Shown: positions 27,407 to 35,706, counted from the stretch's first letter. The stretch is 64,000 nt of DNA from Photobacterium obscurum (GCF_026191635.1 NZ_JAKRRW010000018.1:1-64000), one strand, 5' to 3'. The notes: a model not told the origin generated them from the sequence alone. Numbers and translations: made by a program.

Positions 27407-28179
27407 CGAATTACCTCAATGATTTGAATGGTGTCACCGTCCGTCCCGGCAAAGACCAGCTCGGCGGTGGTTTCAAGTTTTAGCTGCTCGCCCGGTGCCA
27501 GTTCCCAACCGTTACCTAGGGTAATTGGTTGGGTGTTTGCGCTCGGCACCTTCATCAAAACGTGACAACGTGACGGGTTTTCTGCCAGTGTGGCGGCGCT
27601 AGTTTCTATAGTCAGTAACGAGGTACCAATACCCGAACCGCCAACGGGTTTGGTCAGCAACGGATTGGTGGCATAGACACGAACCGCCTGCCCGGTTTCA
27701 AACTGGACTTTGGGCAAAGCCGTGATAGCAACCTGTTGGCCTGCTGCCAGTGATAATTCCGGTATTTGTGACACGGTCACTTGCTGGTTGTCGTCTAGCT
27801 GAACCTTGGGCAGTTGCGAGACAATCACTTGCTGACCGTCAACCAAGGCCACCGCGGGTAGCTTGGCGACTTCCACCTGTTGCTCTGGTGCCAGTACCAT
27901 TTCGGGCATCTGTGTAACGGCGACCTGCTGACCATCGGCGGGCGGAATGTAGCGACCGAAACCACAGAGAATGGTCACGGCTCCCGCCTCGCCCATGTTC
28001 TCAACGGTGACCCGACCGGACAGTTGCGGGTCAATGATTTGGGCGCCGGGCTTGAGTCGGTATTCGCCACGTTCGGTGGTAATGGATACCGATGCCGGGC
28101 AGCTTTCGATATACAGAAACTCCCCGACCGCCTGAAACTGTGCCCGCTGGCGCGGGTGCATCATCTGGTGAAAACTCAT
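27403..28179 (-). CDS. phage protein with five 16-residue repeats
   Basis: 258 residues. The middle (about 85-170) has five successive 16-residue units of the form QQVxVxxLPxVxLxxG, for example QQVIVSQLPKVQLDDN and QQVTVSQIPELSLAAG. These should form a stacked beta structure, as in phage fibres or shaft domains. The N-terminal 80 residues are beta-rich and the C-terminus (TLGNGWELAPGEQLKLETTAELVFAG) looks like a small compact beta domain. Start and stop overlap neighbouring genes by ATGA. A vertex or fibre protein partnered with the 365-residue protein is the best guess. Confidence 0.6.
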   Translation of the reverse strand: MSFHQMMHPRQRAQFQAVGEFLYIESCPASVSITTERGEYRLKPGAQIIDPQLSGRVTVENMGEAGAVTILCGFGRYIPPADGQQVAVTQMPEMVLAPEQQVEVAKLPAVALVDGQQVIVSQLPKVQLDDNQQVTVSQIPELSLAAGQQVAITALPKVQFETGQAVRVYATNPLLTKPVGGSGIGTSLLTIETSAATLAENPSRCHVLMKVPSANTQPITLGNGWELAPGEQLKLETTAELVFAGTDGDTIQIIEVIR

Positions 28180-28817
28180 CCTTTCCCCTTAAACATCATC
28201 ACGGTCACAAAGAAGAACACGATCCCAACGATGATGGTCATTTGCTTCGACGTGGCGACCTGACCGCCATCGACTTTCATTGCCGCCAAATCCTTGATGG
28301 CCTCTAGGCTTTCGCTGTTCTGCGCGGCCTGATTGCCCGCAAGTCCTGCCATCATTTGCAGGTTCTCACCGTGGGCATTGGTCACCACTTCCATGGCGTT
28401 ATTCGCCACTTCGGCATTGGCCGTCATGGCATCCCGGCCAAATTCGAGTGATTCACTCAGCACCGCGGTATTGGATGCCAGTGCATCGCGGCCAAAGTCC
28501 ATGGCAGAATCGACGGCGTTTTCACCCATCACCAACGCGGCTTCAGTGGCAGCGGTATTACTTTCCAGTGCCGCTTCACTGACTGCCACGTTGGCATCCA
28601 ATGCTTCGGTGGTCACTGCGGTATTATTGGTTATTGCCAGCTCGCTAAGTTCGGCGGCACGTTCCATGGCACCGTGGTCGGTCATGGTGACATCAATCTC
28701 TGAGTCGTTAATGCCTGACAGTGCAACACCGAGGTTGTCACCTTGAATCGCATTCTGACCACTGGTATTGACGCTGGTATTTTGGTTGGTACTGCTACTG
28801 CTTCCACCTTTACCCAT
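28176..28817 (-). CDS. phage coiled-coil protein with C-terminal membrane helix
   Basis: 213 residues: a Gly/Ser/Asn-rich start (GKGGSSSSTNQNTSVNTSG), a long Ala/Glu-rich helical middle with irregular 11- to 14-residue repeats (ALASNTAVLSESLEFGRDA), and a C-terminal membrane helix (MTIIVGIVFFFVTVMMF) ending in Lys. This suits a protein spanning from the membrane to the capsid vertex. It is coupled to the repeat-protein gene. No family is recognised beyond similar proteins seen in marine tailless phages. Confidence 0.55.
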   Translation of the reverse strand: MGKGGSSSSTNQNTSVNTSGQNAIQGDNLGVALSGINDSEIDVTMTDHGAMERAAELSELAITNNTAVTTEALDANVAVSEAALESNTAATEAALVMGENAVDSAMDFGRDALASNTAVLSESLEFGRDAMTANAEVANNAMEVVTNAHGENLQMMAGLAGNQAAQNSESLEAIKDLAAMKVDGGQVATSKQMTIIVGIVFFFVTVMMFKGKG

Positions 28818-28825
28818 GCTTCCCC

Positions 28826-29113
28826 CTAGCGTCTAACCGGACGGACACCGAAACGGCGCTTCTTGCTCAAACTGGTTTTGGACAGTTCGCCAAGCTCCGA
28901 CCGTTGGTGCATCCGGCCTGTGTGTGTCGAAATCGGCTTTTTAATCCGCTTGGCCTTGCGGTTGATTTGGTCACGCTCGAAACCACCAATCCCCATCCTG
29001 AGGTTGTTCGACTGTGACTTTTTCGGCTTAATGCTACGACGTGCCCTGCCGCCTTTTCCGATACGTGGCGAACGCGACGGACGTGCAACCGCACGGCTTC
29101 CTCCCTTAGCCAT
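28826..29113 (-). CDS. small very basic phage protein
   Basis: 95 residues, nearly a third Lys and Arg, with no hydrophobic segment. It may bind the DNA inside the virion or the inner face of the membrane; PM2-type virions need such contacts. A strong GGGGGAAA ribosome site precedes the ATG, and the frame overlaps the upstream gene by 8 bases. Confidence 0.5.
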   Translation of the reverse strand: MAKGGSRAVARPSRSPRIGKGGRARRSIKPKKSQSNNLRMGIGGFERDQINRKAKRIKKPISTHTGRMHQRSELGELSKTSLSKKRRFGVRPVRR

Positions 29114-29537
29114 GTTTCCCCCTGATTAAATCCAATTGATGAACGGTCTCGGTGGTACCGTCGAATTCACGGGCTTGCTCGGTTTGCTCAAAGCCAAAGC
29201 GGCTTAGAATCCGACGCATGCCATTGCGGTAGGTGTGATAGCTAATGGCCTGATAGCCACAGCGACTTACCCGCTCGATAATGTGACTGGCAGCCTGCAC
29301 TAATCCGCGCCCTGTCATCGCAATGATGTGGTAACGACCATCAATCACCCGGCTGACAAACCACAGTTTGATACTCTTGCCTGTCAGCAGATAGAAGCTG
29401 GCTTGCTTTTCCCTCAGCAGTGACCGCACATAGTTAAATTCCCCCTTGGGGTCATCCGAACCCGTGAAGGCTGGCTTCAACAGGTTCAGATTTGCCATGA
29501 AGTCGGCGGCGGTTGGGCGGATAATTCGGAAATACAT
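29106..29537 (-). CDS. GNAT-like acyltransferase-fold phage protein
   Basis: 143 residues from the ATG at 29537, which has an AAGGTGGG ribosome site; an earlier in-frame start overlaps the neighbour more. The order of strand, helix and the MTGRGLVQAASHIIERVSRCGY segment resembles the acetyl-CoA loop (RGxG-like) and helix 3 of GNAT enzymes, with a late RILSRFGFEQTE block as in many GNATs. The substrate is unknown. An enzyme embedded among virion genes is unusual and may modify a host or virion protein. Confidence 0.5.
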   Translation of the reverse strand: MYFRIIRPTAADFMANLNLLKPAFTGSDDPKGEFNYVRSLLREKQASFYLLTGKSIKLWFVSRVIDGRYHIIAMTGRGLVQAASHIIERVSRCGYQAISYHTYRNGMRRILSRFGFEQTEQAREFDGTTETVHQLDLIRGKHG

Positions 29538-29755
29538 CAGCCCACCTTTTTCAGCAGAAACCACACGACGATTAACGCCAGAAGAACGGGTAACCAGCTT
29601 GATAAATTAGCCGCACCGCCGCCCCCCATGTTGATGGCGCCGACACGGAAACCCATGTTGGATTCAGAGGTGGCCGTTGATGGTCCGGCAGAACCGCCCC
29701 CGGCATCGACGGGCATTCCGCCGCCACCTGTCAACGAAGTCATTGCTCCCAGCAT
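29537..29755 (-). CDS. small Gly-rich phage membrane protein
   Basis: 72 residues: a Gly/Ala/Ser-rich start and a C-terminal membrane helix (WLPVLLALIVVWFLL) ending in KKVG. Its start overlaps the stop of the 49-residue gene and its stop overlaps the start of the GNAT-like gene, showing a coupled chain. Probably a virion membrane protein. Confidence 0.55.
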   Translation of the reverse strand: MLGAMTSLTGGGGMPVDAGGGSAGPSTATSESNMGFRVGAINMGGGGAANLSSWLPVLLALIVVWFLLKKVG

Positions 29756-29904
29756 TACTTCTTCCCCCACACAATGTCATACAACCAAAGCCCCATGACG
29801 ACCGCGATCAGCATCTTCAAGGTGCGCCCCACGGCATCACTGGTAAACAGGCCGCCGACATAACCGACGGTACCCGCCAAAAGCGGCCAAAATAATAACG
29901 GCAT
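29755..29904 (-). CDS. 49-residue phage membrane protein
   Basis: MPLLFWPLLAGTVGYVGG begins two short hydrophobic segments (LLAGTVGYVGGLF and LKMLIAVVMGLWLYDI). It starts at the ATG at 29904, directly overlapping the stop of the 93-residue gene. A longer in-frame extension upstream is only the shadow of that gene. Confidence 0.5.
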   Translation of the reverse strand: MPLLFWPLLAGTVGYVGGLFTSDAVGRTLKMLIAVVMGLWLYDIVWGKK

Positions 29905-30185
29905 TATTTCCCCCGCATCATCAGCATGAAGAACATCATCATTACGACAACACCGCCACCGACCATTAACAGTGTGTTCGTGGACGGCATACCATAGTGA
30001 ATTGGTTGTCCGGTTGGCTGTTGGGCTGGCTCTTGGTGCGTAGCCGGGCGATTTTCTTCCGGTGCGGCTGAGGCTACTTTGTTGGCCTCGTTGTCGAACC
30101 ATGAATCAACAAACTTTTCGCCACCACTCAGCACCGAATCCGTCAGACCGCCCAAGGATTCCCCCAGGCTATCAAGTAGACTCAT
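29904..30185 (-). CDS. 93-residue phage membrane protein
   Basis: An acidic amphipathic start (LLDSLGESLGGLTDSVLSGGE), a Pro/Gln-rich linker and a C-terminal membrane helix (LLMVGGGVVVMMMFFMLMM) with RGK at the end. It follows the capsid gene after a 9-base gap with a GGGGG ribosome site. Likely a virion membrane protein under the capsid shell. Confidence 0.55.
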   Translation of the reverse strand: MSLLDSLGESLGGLTDSVLSGGEKFVDSWFDNEANKVASAAPEENRPATHQEPAQQPTGQPIHYGMPSTNTLLMVGGGVVVMMMFFMLMMRGK

Positions 30186-30194
30186 TTCGCCCCC

Positions 30195-31022
30195 TTAGGC
30201 TGCCGTCGGCAACGGGTTCACCTGCTCGACCGCTTCGACAATTACCGGCACACTGCCCACGGCGTTTTTATCCAACTCGAACGCCAACTGGCTACGGGCG
30301 GCCGTATTCAACATGCCATCGGCGCCAAAGCCGTAACGGATAAAGTCGAGTGTAAACGCGCCTGCCATCTGCTCTTTCTTCGACTGGGTCAAATCAAAGG
30401 CGTTATCGGCCTTGGTGACGTTCATTTCTTCAAAGGAATCACGCAACACACGAACACGCTGGATAGACTCGTCCATGAAGTGAATGCGCTTGAGGTTCAG
30501 TGCTGGGCTACGCTCGGCAAAATCAAACGGCGTTCGGCCAGTTGCTGACGCAAACCACGTGATTTCATACAGGCGCGGCATGTAGTAACGGACGCTTTGG
30601 GCTGGCAGAACGTGAGCACGAGCGCGGATTGATGGCGTTGGCGCATCTTTGGCACGTAGCGTGATATGGACAAACCAGATTTCACCACCCAAGGTAACAA
30701 GGTCTGTCTGACGGACACCAATTTTGGTGCGCAGGGTTGGATCACCAAACGACAGGATATAACGCCCCGGTTCGGCGTAGTTTTTACGATGAGCTTGCAG
30801 GCCAACCAGTGTTTCACCGCTGACACTGTATTTTGCCGAACCGTTCAATGACAGTTCGACACGCTCAATGTCTTTGGGATCAAGAATATCGGTAACAAGC
30901 TCGATACTGTGATACGTCGGGCCAGAAACCAGACGCAACGAGGCACGGTTGCCCCAGCCGACACCTTCAATCGGGTCTAGCTCTTTGGGGCGCGGTGCGA
31001 ACGGGGTTTGAAGTAGTTCCAT
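30195..31022 (-). CDS. major capsid protein, PM2 P2-like double jelly-roll
   Basis: 275 residues from the ATG at 31022 (AGGAG ribosome site), close to PM2 P2 (269 residues). The N-terminal half follows the P2 pattern I remember: GPTYHSIEL matches GQTYEVIDL, then LDPKDIERVELSLNG matches the TPSQIKNVRVELDG region, followed by a conserved L..H.K....G...LSF order. Alternating beta strands throughout fit two jelly rolls. It builds the icosahedral shell around the internal membrane. It is the strongest marker that this element is corticovirus-like. A TTG five codons earlier is in frame but unneeded. Confidence 0.8.
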   Translation of the reverse strand: MELLQTPFAPRPKELDPIEGVGWGNRASLRLVSGPTYHSIELVTDILDPKDIERVELSLNGSAKYSVSGETLVGLQAHRKNYAEPGRYILSFGDPTLRTKIGVRQTDLVTLGGEIWFVHITLRAKDAPTPSIRARAHVLPAQSVRYYMPRLYEITWFASATGRTPFDFAERSPALNLKRIHFMDESIQRVRVLRDSFEEMNVTKADNAFDLTQSKKEQMAGAFTLDFIRYGFGADGMLNTAARSQLAFELDKNAVGSVPVIVEAVEQVNPLPTAA

Positions 31023-31033
31023 TATCCTACTCC

Positions 31034-31147
31034 TCAACCAATCGCGTCTTCGACGGCATCAACGTTATTCGATGCCCAGACAACAGCCCCGGCAACCAGT
31101 AACGCAATCACCCCGGTGACCACATAGCCTTTCGTTTTTGCACTCAT
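31034..31147 (-). CDS. 37-residue phage membrane peptide
   Basis: MSAKTKGYVVTGVIALL starts a single membrane helix, followed by an acidic tail (NNVDAVEDAIG). It lies 11 bases upstream of the capsid ATG, and its stop (TGAGGAG) overlaps the capsid ribosome site. It is the first gene of the downstream half of the virion operon. Confidence 0.55.
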   Translation of the reverse strand: MSAKTKGYVVTGVIALLVAGAVVWASNNVDAVEDAIG

Positions 31148-31441
31148 GATTTACTCTCTGTTGGTTAATTCTCGAAATAAGCACCAACAGAAAAGCAAGC
31201 GATTTGGTTTTAAGGCAAACGAAAAATAGCCGGTAAGGCTATAGGGAAAACAATTAAAAGATATGCGACTTGAACCTAAAATCTATGTAGATACTAACTT
31301 AAGAAAATCGTACTCACGCTGTAATTAAGCTCGAAATGAACACTATTATGTTTGATATCAAAAAAGTAGATGTCTTTACTGTTTCATGATTGAAATAAAA
31401 TCATTGTTAAGATATCTTCGCGCGTAACTAATTGTTTAGAC
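31148..31441. other. left junction of the cargo insertion
   Basis: About 290 AT-rich bases between the divergent capsid block and the cargo. It should contain a promoter for each direction. A perfect palindrome TTTGATATCAAA lies at 31351-31362. I see no target duplication or transposon end. Confidence 0.4.
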
Positions 31442-32479
31442 ATGAGTTTGATTTTGTATCAATTTACAAATACAGAGATTAACAACGAAAAAGCATCAGA
31501 TTATGAAGCAAAATCGATGTTGTATTTAGTTGGTATGAGGCCAGATAGTGACGAAGTTGAGCTAATTATCGTTGATTGCTTTAACGATGTTAATGGTGCC
31601 AGTGAGTCATTTTCCAAGATCTGGGATATACAAAGTAAAAATTACGCATACTTTCCACCTGCAAAAATAGGTGAAAGTTTATACACACTGTATGATAATT
31701 ACATATCATCAATTGATTTTGCTGAATACATCCTTTTTTGCCCTCCTTTAAAGGACGAGTATTTAAATGACCCATCTGTAAATTATTACAGCTACAACAA
31801 CATTAAAGAAAAAACACAAAAAAGAATTGAAAACAAATTATTAAGTATAATCAAAGATAAGCACAACATTTCAGAGCCACCACTTTTCATTGACTTCTTA
31901 GAAAAAGTAAAGTTCTACCAAGATACTCATAGTAAATCTGAATATATTAAAAAAGTATCAGGCTTCGAAAATACGTCGATTATTGAAAATAAGATATATG
32001 ATAATATCTTTAATGAAATACGAAATATTCAAAGCTCATTAAAGAATTCATATATCGAAGGTAAAGTAATTAAACTCCCAGAAGAAGTGTTGAAATTCAA
32101 TAGACACATTACTAAAGTCCAAATTCACACAATGATTATAAGTAAGCTTGTAGGAATTGAAGTTTTTAGTTATGAAGGTATTCCGTTTCCATTTTATCCA
32201 TATACTATGAATATAGGTGATATAGATGATATTGAAGACCTAGTGCAAGACTGCAAGGCAAATTTGAGCAGAGCGTTCTTTGATAAAAATTCAAACATAC
32301 ACTTTTGGAAAGTAGTGGAGTGTATAATTGAACAAGTTCACTTGAAAGACGAAAAAAGAATTGAAGCTGTATTAGATGCCTTGTTAACCAATATTAAAAC
32401 AATCCCCAAATACCTTGATAAAACAAGTTTGATCTATCTGATATCACTACTTATGACAGGGAAGAAAAATGTTAATTAA
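31442..32479 (+). CDS. cargo protein A: possible Cap4/DUF4297-like nuclease
   Basis: 345 residues, AT-rich and unlike the surrounding phage genes. Near the N-terminus VELIIVDCFNDV (Asp49) is followed by IWDIQSK (Gln64, Lys66) and then a GESLYTLYDNYI segment. The order acidic-DV, QxK, then a helix matches the PD-(D/E)xK-like nuclease core of Cap4/DUF4297 (LmuA-type) defence effectors. This is pattern reading, not a proven match. The rest is helical and unknown. No signal or membrane segment. Its stop overlaps the start of the ATPase gene by 11 bases, so the two are co-translated. Confidence 0.5.
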   Translation: MSLILYQFTNTEINNEKASDYEAKSMLYLVGMRPDSDEVELIIVDCFNDVNGASESFSKIWDIQSKNYAYFPPAKIGESLYTLYDNYISSIDFAEYILFCPPLKDEYLNDPSVNYYSYNNIKEKTQKRIENKLLSIIKDKHNISEPPLFIDFLEKVKFYQDTHSKSEYIKKVSGFENTSIIENKIYDNIFNEIRNIQSSLKNSYIEGKVIKLPEEVLKFNRHITKVQIHTMIISKLVGIEVFSYEGIPFPFYPYTMNIGDIDDIEDLVQDCKANLSRAFFDKNSNIHFWKVVECIIEQVHLKDEKRIEAVLDALLTNIKTIPKYLDKTSLIYLISLLMTGKKNVN

Positions 32480-34070
32480 AAAAGTTGCTATTGGTGATTT
32501 CAATCAAGCATATATTGAAAATGAATTGAAAAATGGCGTTAATGTAATTTTTAGTGATGATAATAACCGAGGAAAAACACTTCTTATACAAGGGCTGATG
32601 TTTTCTTTGGGGAACAGTCCTATTTTTCCAAATGGTTTTAACTATAAAGATTATTACTTTTATACTTTGTTGGAATTTAATGGCGAAGATTATGAGCTAT
32701 TAAGAAAGGGAAACTCATTCTTCATTAGAACAAAAAATGACATGAGACTCTTCTCATCAGAGTCTGAATTTAGATTTTATTTTAGTCGGAATATTATTGA
32801 GCTACCAAAAATAATTAAAAAAGGCTCACCTCAAACAGTTAGTTTTGAAATGTTTTATGAGATGTTTTTTATTGGTCAAGATAATAGAAACCCTTCAAAC
32901 ATTATTTACCACGGCCGTTTTAATAAAGATGATTTCAAGCTAATGCTGTGTGATTTAGCCGGCGTTAACTCAGTGGTGGACTGTAAAGATGAAAAGCTAT
33001 CCATAAAAAAGCAACTTTTGACTCTTAAGAATGATTTAAAGGCTGTCAAAAAAAAGCTTAATCTTGTAAAGAAAAACCCCACTATCGCTTCATTTACATC
33101 TAAGTATCAAGATCTGCTCGATGCTCAAGATACAATAAAGCTCATCGAAGATAAGAATAATAAAATAGCAAAGTTAAAGACTAAAAGAAATCGACTCTCA
33201 AATCGAATATCAAAGTTGAAAACCCTCATAACTGAATTAAACTCTCTAAATAGAACCTTATCTGAAGGTAAACTGATTTGTGGAGAATGCAGAAGTGATA
33301 AAATCATATATGCAAATAAAGATCTTGAATTTGACGTAAGTAACAGTGATGTAAAAAATGCCATTCTAAAATCAATTGGAGAGGATATTGACTTAAAGTC
33401 TCTAATTATAGATGATTTGACATTTCAGATAAATGACATTCAGGATTCTTTGAATGATCTTATGGAAGTCACACCTCCAGATATTTTTCAAGTGGCATTA
33501 TTTAAAGATGAAATACTTACGCAAGAGGAATATAGTGATAGAGCTTTCGAAATACAACTACAAATAGATGCCTTAAATGATGCAAAAGAAAACAACATCG
33601 AGACTATTAGTATAAGCAAAGTTGAACAAGCAACTTTAGTCGAGGATATATCCTCTGAAATGATGAAAGTGTATGAAAGTATAGATAAAGAAGGAATATT
33701 GAATTTTGATGATATCTTTTCAAAAAAGGATGCTGTATTCTCAGGTAGTGACCAACAAGAATATTACTTCTGTAGGTTAATTGCGCTTAATAACAAGCTA
33801 AACCACAGCTTCCCTATTATTGTAGATTCTTTTAGAGATGGTGAATTATCCTCAAGAAAAGAGGAAGCAATGTTAGATGTATATAATCAACTTAATAAAC
33901 AAGTGATTTTAACATCAACACTGAAATCAGAAGAGTATAATTCTAACAAATACAGCCAGTCATATATAAATAGAATCGACTATAGTATATATCCGAATCA
34001 CAAGTTAATGGGCGATAAGCATTTAAATGATTTTGTTTCAATTTTAGAAAGTTTTAACATATATCATTAA
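32469..34070 (+). CDS. cargo protein B: SMC/Rad50-like ATPase with zinc-hook motif
   Basis: 533 residues. Residues 28-38 hold a Walker A of the RecF/SMC kind (SDDNNRGKT, with Lys36; the first glycine is replaced). A globular head follows to about 180, then coiled coil around a CGEC (Cys271, Cys274) like the Rad50 zinc hook. A second coiled coil leads to a C-terminal head with a Walker-B-like PIIVDSFRDGELSSRKEE (Asp453) and LTSTLKSEEY. The usual glutamate after the Walker B aspartate is a serine. Such ATPases paired with nucleases occur in Lamassu and ABC-three-component defence systems. No third gene is present. Confidence 0.7.
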   Translation: MLIKKVAIGDFNQAYIENELKNGVNVIFSDDNNRGKTLLIQGLMFSLGNSPIFPNGFNYKDYYFYTLLEFNGEDYELLRKGNSFFIRTKNDMRLFSSESEFRFYFSRNIIELPKIIKKGSPQTVSFEMFYEMFFIGQDNRNPSNIIYHGRFNKDDFKLMLCDLAGVNSVVDCKDEKLSIKKQLLTLKNDLKAVKKKLNLVKKNPTIASFTSKYQDLLDAQDTIKLIEDKNNKIAKLKTKRNRLSNRISKLKTLITELNSLNRTLSEGKLICGECRSDKIIYANKDLEFDVSNSDVKNAILKSIGEDIDLKSLIIDDLTFQINDIQDSLNDLMEVTPPDIFQVALFKDEILTQEEYSDRAFEIQLQIDALNDAKENNIETISISKVEQATLVEDISSEMMKVYESIDKEGILNFDDIFSKKDAVFSGSDQQEYYFCRLIALNNKLNHSFPIIVDSFRDGELSSRKEEAMLDVYNQLNKQVILTSTLKSEEYNSNKYSQSYINRIDYSIYPNHKLMGDKHLNDFVSILESFNIYH

Positions 34071-34073
34071 GCT

Positions 34074-34106
34074 TTTAATAGGCCACTTTCAAAGTGGCCT
34101 ATTAAA
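34074..34106. terminator. perfect 16-bp bidirectional terminator
   Basis: TTTAATAGGCCACTTT and AAAGTGGCCTATTAAA face each other across a single C. It separates the cargo from the convergent packaging-ATPase gene. Confidence 0.9.
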
Positions 34107-34116
34107 ATATACTTGC

Positions 34117-34782
34117 CTACCAAATAATCACATTTTTATTCCATTTCTTTCCATCTTGCAGAATATATTCAAGCTTTTGAAGCGGTATTATCTCATTCGC
34201 AGGTATTCCTGTCTTTTGCTGTAGGTACCGGGCACTATCATCGGCTTTCTGCATCATCACACAGGCGTACTGGCAGTTGTCGATAATGGTCTTTGAGACT
34301 TCCTGCCCACGCTGGAACATGTTGATGGAGTGCAGGCCATACTTGCGCCCTAGCCTCAATATCTTGCCATGGTACCCGGTGGCCTTCGCGGTGGTATTGC
34401 TGTGCTCGGCCACTTCTTCACAGATTACCTTCAGCGGTTTTTTGTGCTTACCGTTCCCCATGCCCCAAACCACAGAACAGAATCTATCAAAGTCGGCTTC
34501 GGTGGTTTCATGCTTAGGTGTATACGCAATCTTAAAACCCTGATTGGTTTTCCGCCCTGCAATCAGTGCCGCAGCAAAGTCCTTGAGCTTGTCATAGCTG
34601 CGAACCTTTCGCCCGGCGAGTATGCCTTGGTAGTCATTGAGCGGGTCAAAAATTGCGACTTGGTCGGTTGCCTTGATAAACAGCTTTTTGGCTGCGGAAG
34701 TCTTCCCGCAGCCTGACATACCAACCGCATACGCATGGTGATTATCTAGCGCATTGTTCTGGTTGATAGGTTGGAGTTTCAA
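34117..34782 (-). CDS. phage genome-packaging ATPase, HerA/FtsK type (PM2 P9-like)
   Basis: 221 residues, the small size typical of packaging ATPases in membrane-containing double-jelly-roll phages. Walker A is GMSGCGKTS (Lys27), Walker B is LKVICEEVAEHS near 115-125, and a conserved arginine/glutamine region (NMFQRGQEVSKTIIDNCQY) follows. It drives DNA into the preformed capsid. It overlaps the upstream gene by ATGA. The cargo lies between it and the capsid gene. A Zot-like protein of a filamentous phage is the main alternative, but there is no Zot membrane segment. Confidence 0.8.
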   Translation of the reverse strand: MKLQPINQNNALDNHHAYAVGMSGCGKTSAAKKLFIKATDQVAIFDPLNDYQGILAGRKVRSYDKLKDFAAALIAGRKTNQGFKIAYTPKHETTEADFDRFCSVVWGMGNGKHKKPLKVICEEVAEHSNTTAKATGYHGKILRLGRKYGLHSINMFQRGQEVSKTIIDNCQYACVMMQKADDSARYLQQKTGIPANEIIPLQKLEYILQDGKKWNKNVIIW

Positions 34783-35273
34783 GCGGCCTCCTGTTGGTGA
34801 TCATCATTAGCGGCATTCTTGGCTTTCTCCTTCGCCGCTTCAATATCGGCGGCCTTCAATTGCTTGATCTGCATGAAGCTACTTAGCCCCAACATACCAA
34901 TCGCAGCAACGGCCATGATTTCATCCATGTAAGCCGCCAACCACGGTGGCGGATTACCACCGTATTTCACAATCAGCGGCGCCACTTTATAAGCCACACT
35001 TTCGGCCTGCTCAGGGTTAAATGCAAAATCAGGATGCACCATGGTTTTCATGGTTTGCTCGACGGTCATCAGGCCAATGAAGACCACTCCGGCTGCGGCT
35101 TCGATTTCGGCTTTTGTATCCTGCTCTTTTGCCTGCACCGATGCCGGGTCAAAGTCGTGGCTGTCATCATCCAGCGTGTTTAGAAATGCTTTTTCTTCCT
35201 GCTCTGAATGGGTTTCGATGGCTGGGCTTTCGCCATATTCGCCATCGTTTACGGCTGGGTTTTCAGTTTCCAT
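34779..35273 (-). CDS. phage protein with two hydrophobic segments
   Basis: 164 residues: an acidic, disordered N-terminus (about 1-55), a hydrophobic segment near 58-72 (AAAGVVFIGLMTV), a second near 120-135 (IMAVAAIGMLGLSSFM) and a charged helical tail. It is immediately upstream of and overlapping with the packaging ATPase, so it may be a membrane partner of that enzyme at the packaging vertex. No family is recognised. Confidence 0.55.
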   Translation of the reverse strand: METENPAVNDGEYGESPAIETHSEQEEKAFLNTLDDDSHDFDPASVQAKEQDTKAEIEAAAGVVFIGLMTVEQTMKTMVHPDFAFNPEQAESVAYKVAPLIVKYGGNPPPWLAAYMDEIMAVAAIGMLGLSSFMQIKQLKAADIEAAKEKAKNAANDDHQQEAA

Positions 35274-35292
35274 TCCAATTCCTTTGGGTTGT

Positions 35293-35706
35293 TTACGATA
35301 AACGGGTGATCACACCGCCAGTTAAGCCACCAAGTACAATCCCGGTTAGGATCACACGCCATGCTTTTGGCTTTGTTTCGGGTTCAGGTTCGGATAGTGT
35401 TTCGGTTTCCGTTGGCATAGGTTCGGGTTCAACCTTATCGGCAACGGCTTCCGGTTCGCTTTGTTCTGGCTCTTGGGGCTGGCGCTCTGCCTCCTGCAAC
35501 GCCTCGACACTTGAGTAATACTGGTTAAACTTGTCCTGCCAGAATTTCCCGGTCTGCTGGTTGGTACCGCAGTCATCACAGATTGAATACAGGAACTTAG
35601 CCCGCTTGCCTCTGGCGCGGTGGATAGTACGGACACTGCCGCACTCACATCGGTTAATCCCTTCGACTTTGTTCGTTGAAGTGCGAACAGGCATCACATC
35701 AGCCAT
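35293..35706 (-). CDS. phage zinc-ribbon protein with C-terminal membrane helix
   Basis: 137 residues: an N-terminal four-cysteine ribbon (CEC near 20-22 and CDDC near 43-46), a long Pro/Glu repeat-like linker (about 70-115), and a C-terminal membrane helix (VILTGIVLGGLTGGVI). The linker should hold the ribbon away from the membrane. Function unknown; its place between the replication and packaging genes suggests linking DNA to the membrane. Confidence 0.55.
   Translation of the reverse strand: MADVMPVRTSTNKVEGINRCECGSVRTIHRARGKRAKFLYSICDDCGTNQQTGKFWQDKFNQYYSSVEALQEAERQPQEPEQSEPEAVADKVEPEPMPTETETLSEPEPETKPKAWRVILTGIVLGGLTGGVITRLS

Noticed and set aside
27769-27781. matS-like GTGACACGGTCAC inside the prophage
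   Set aside because: One mismatch and in a coding repeat region; not counted as a site.
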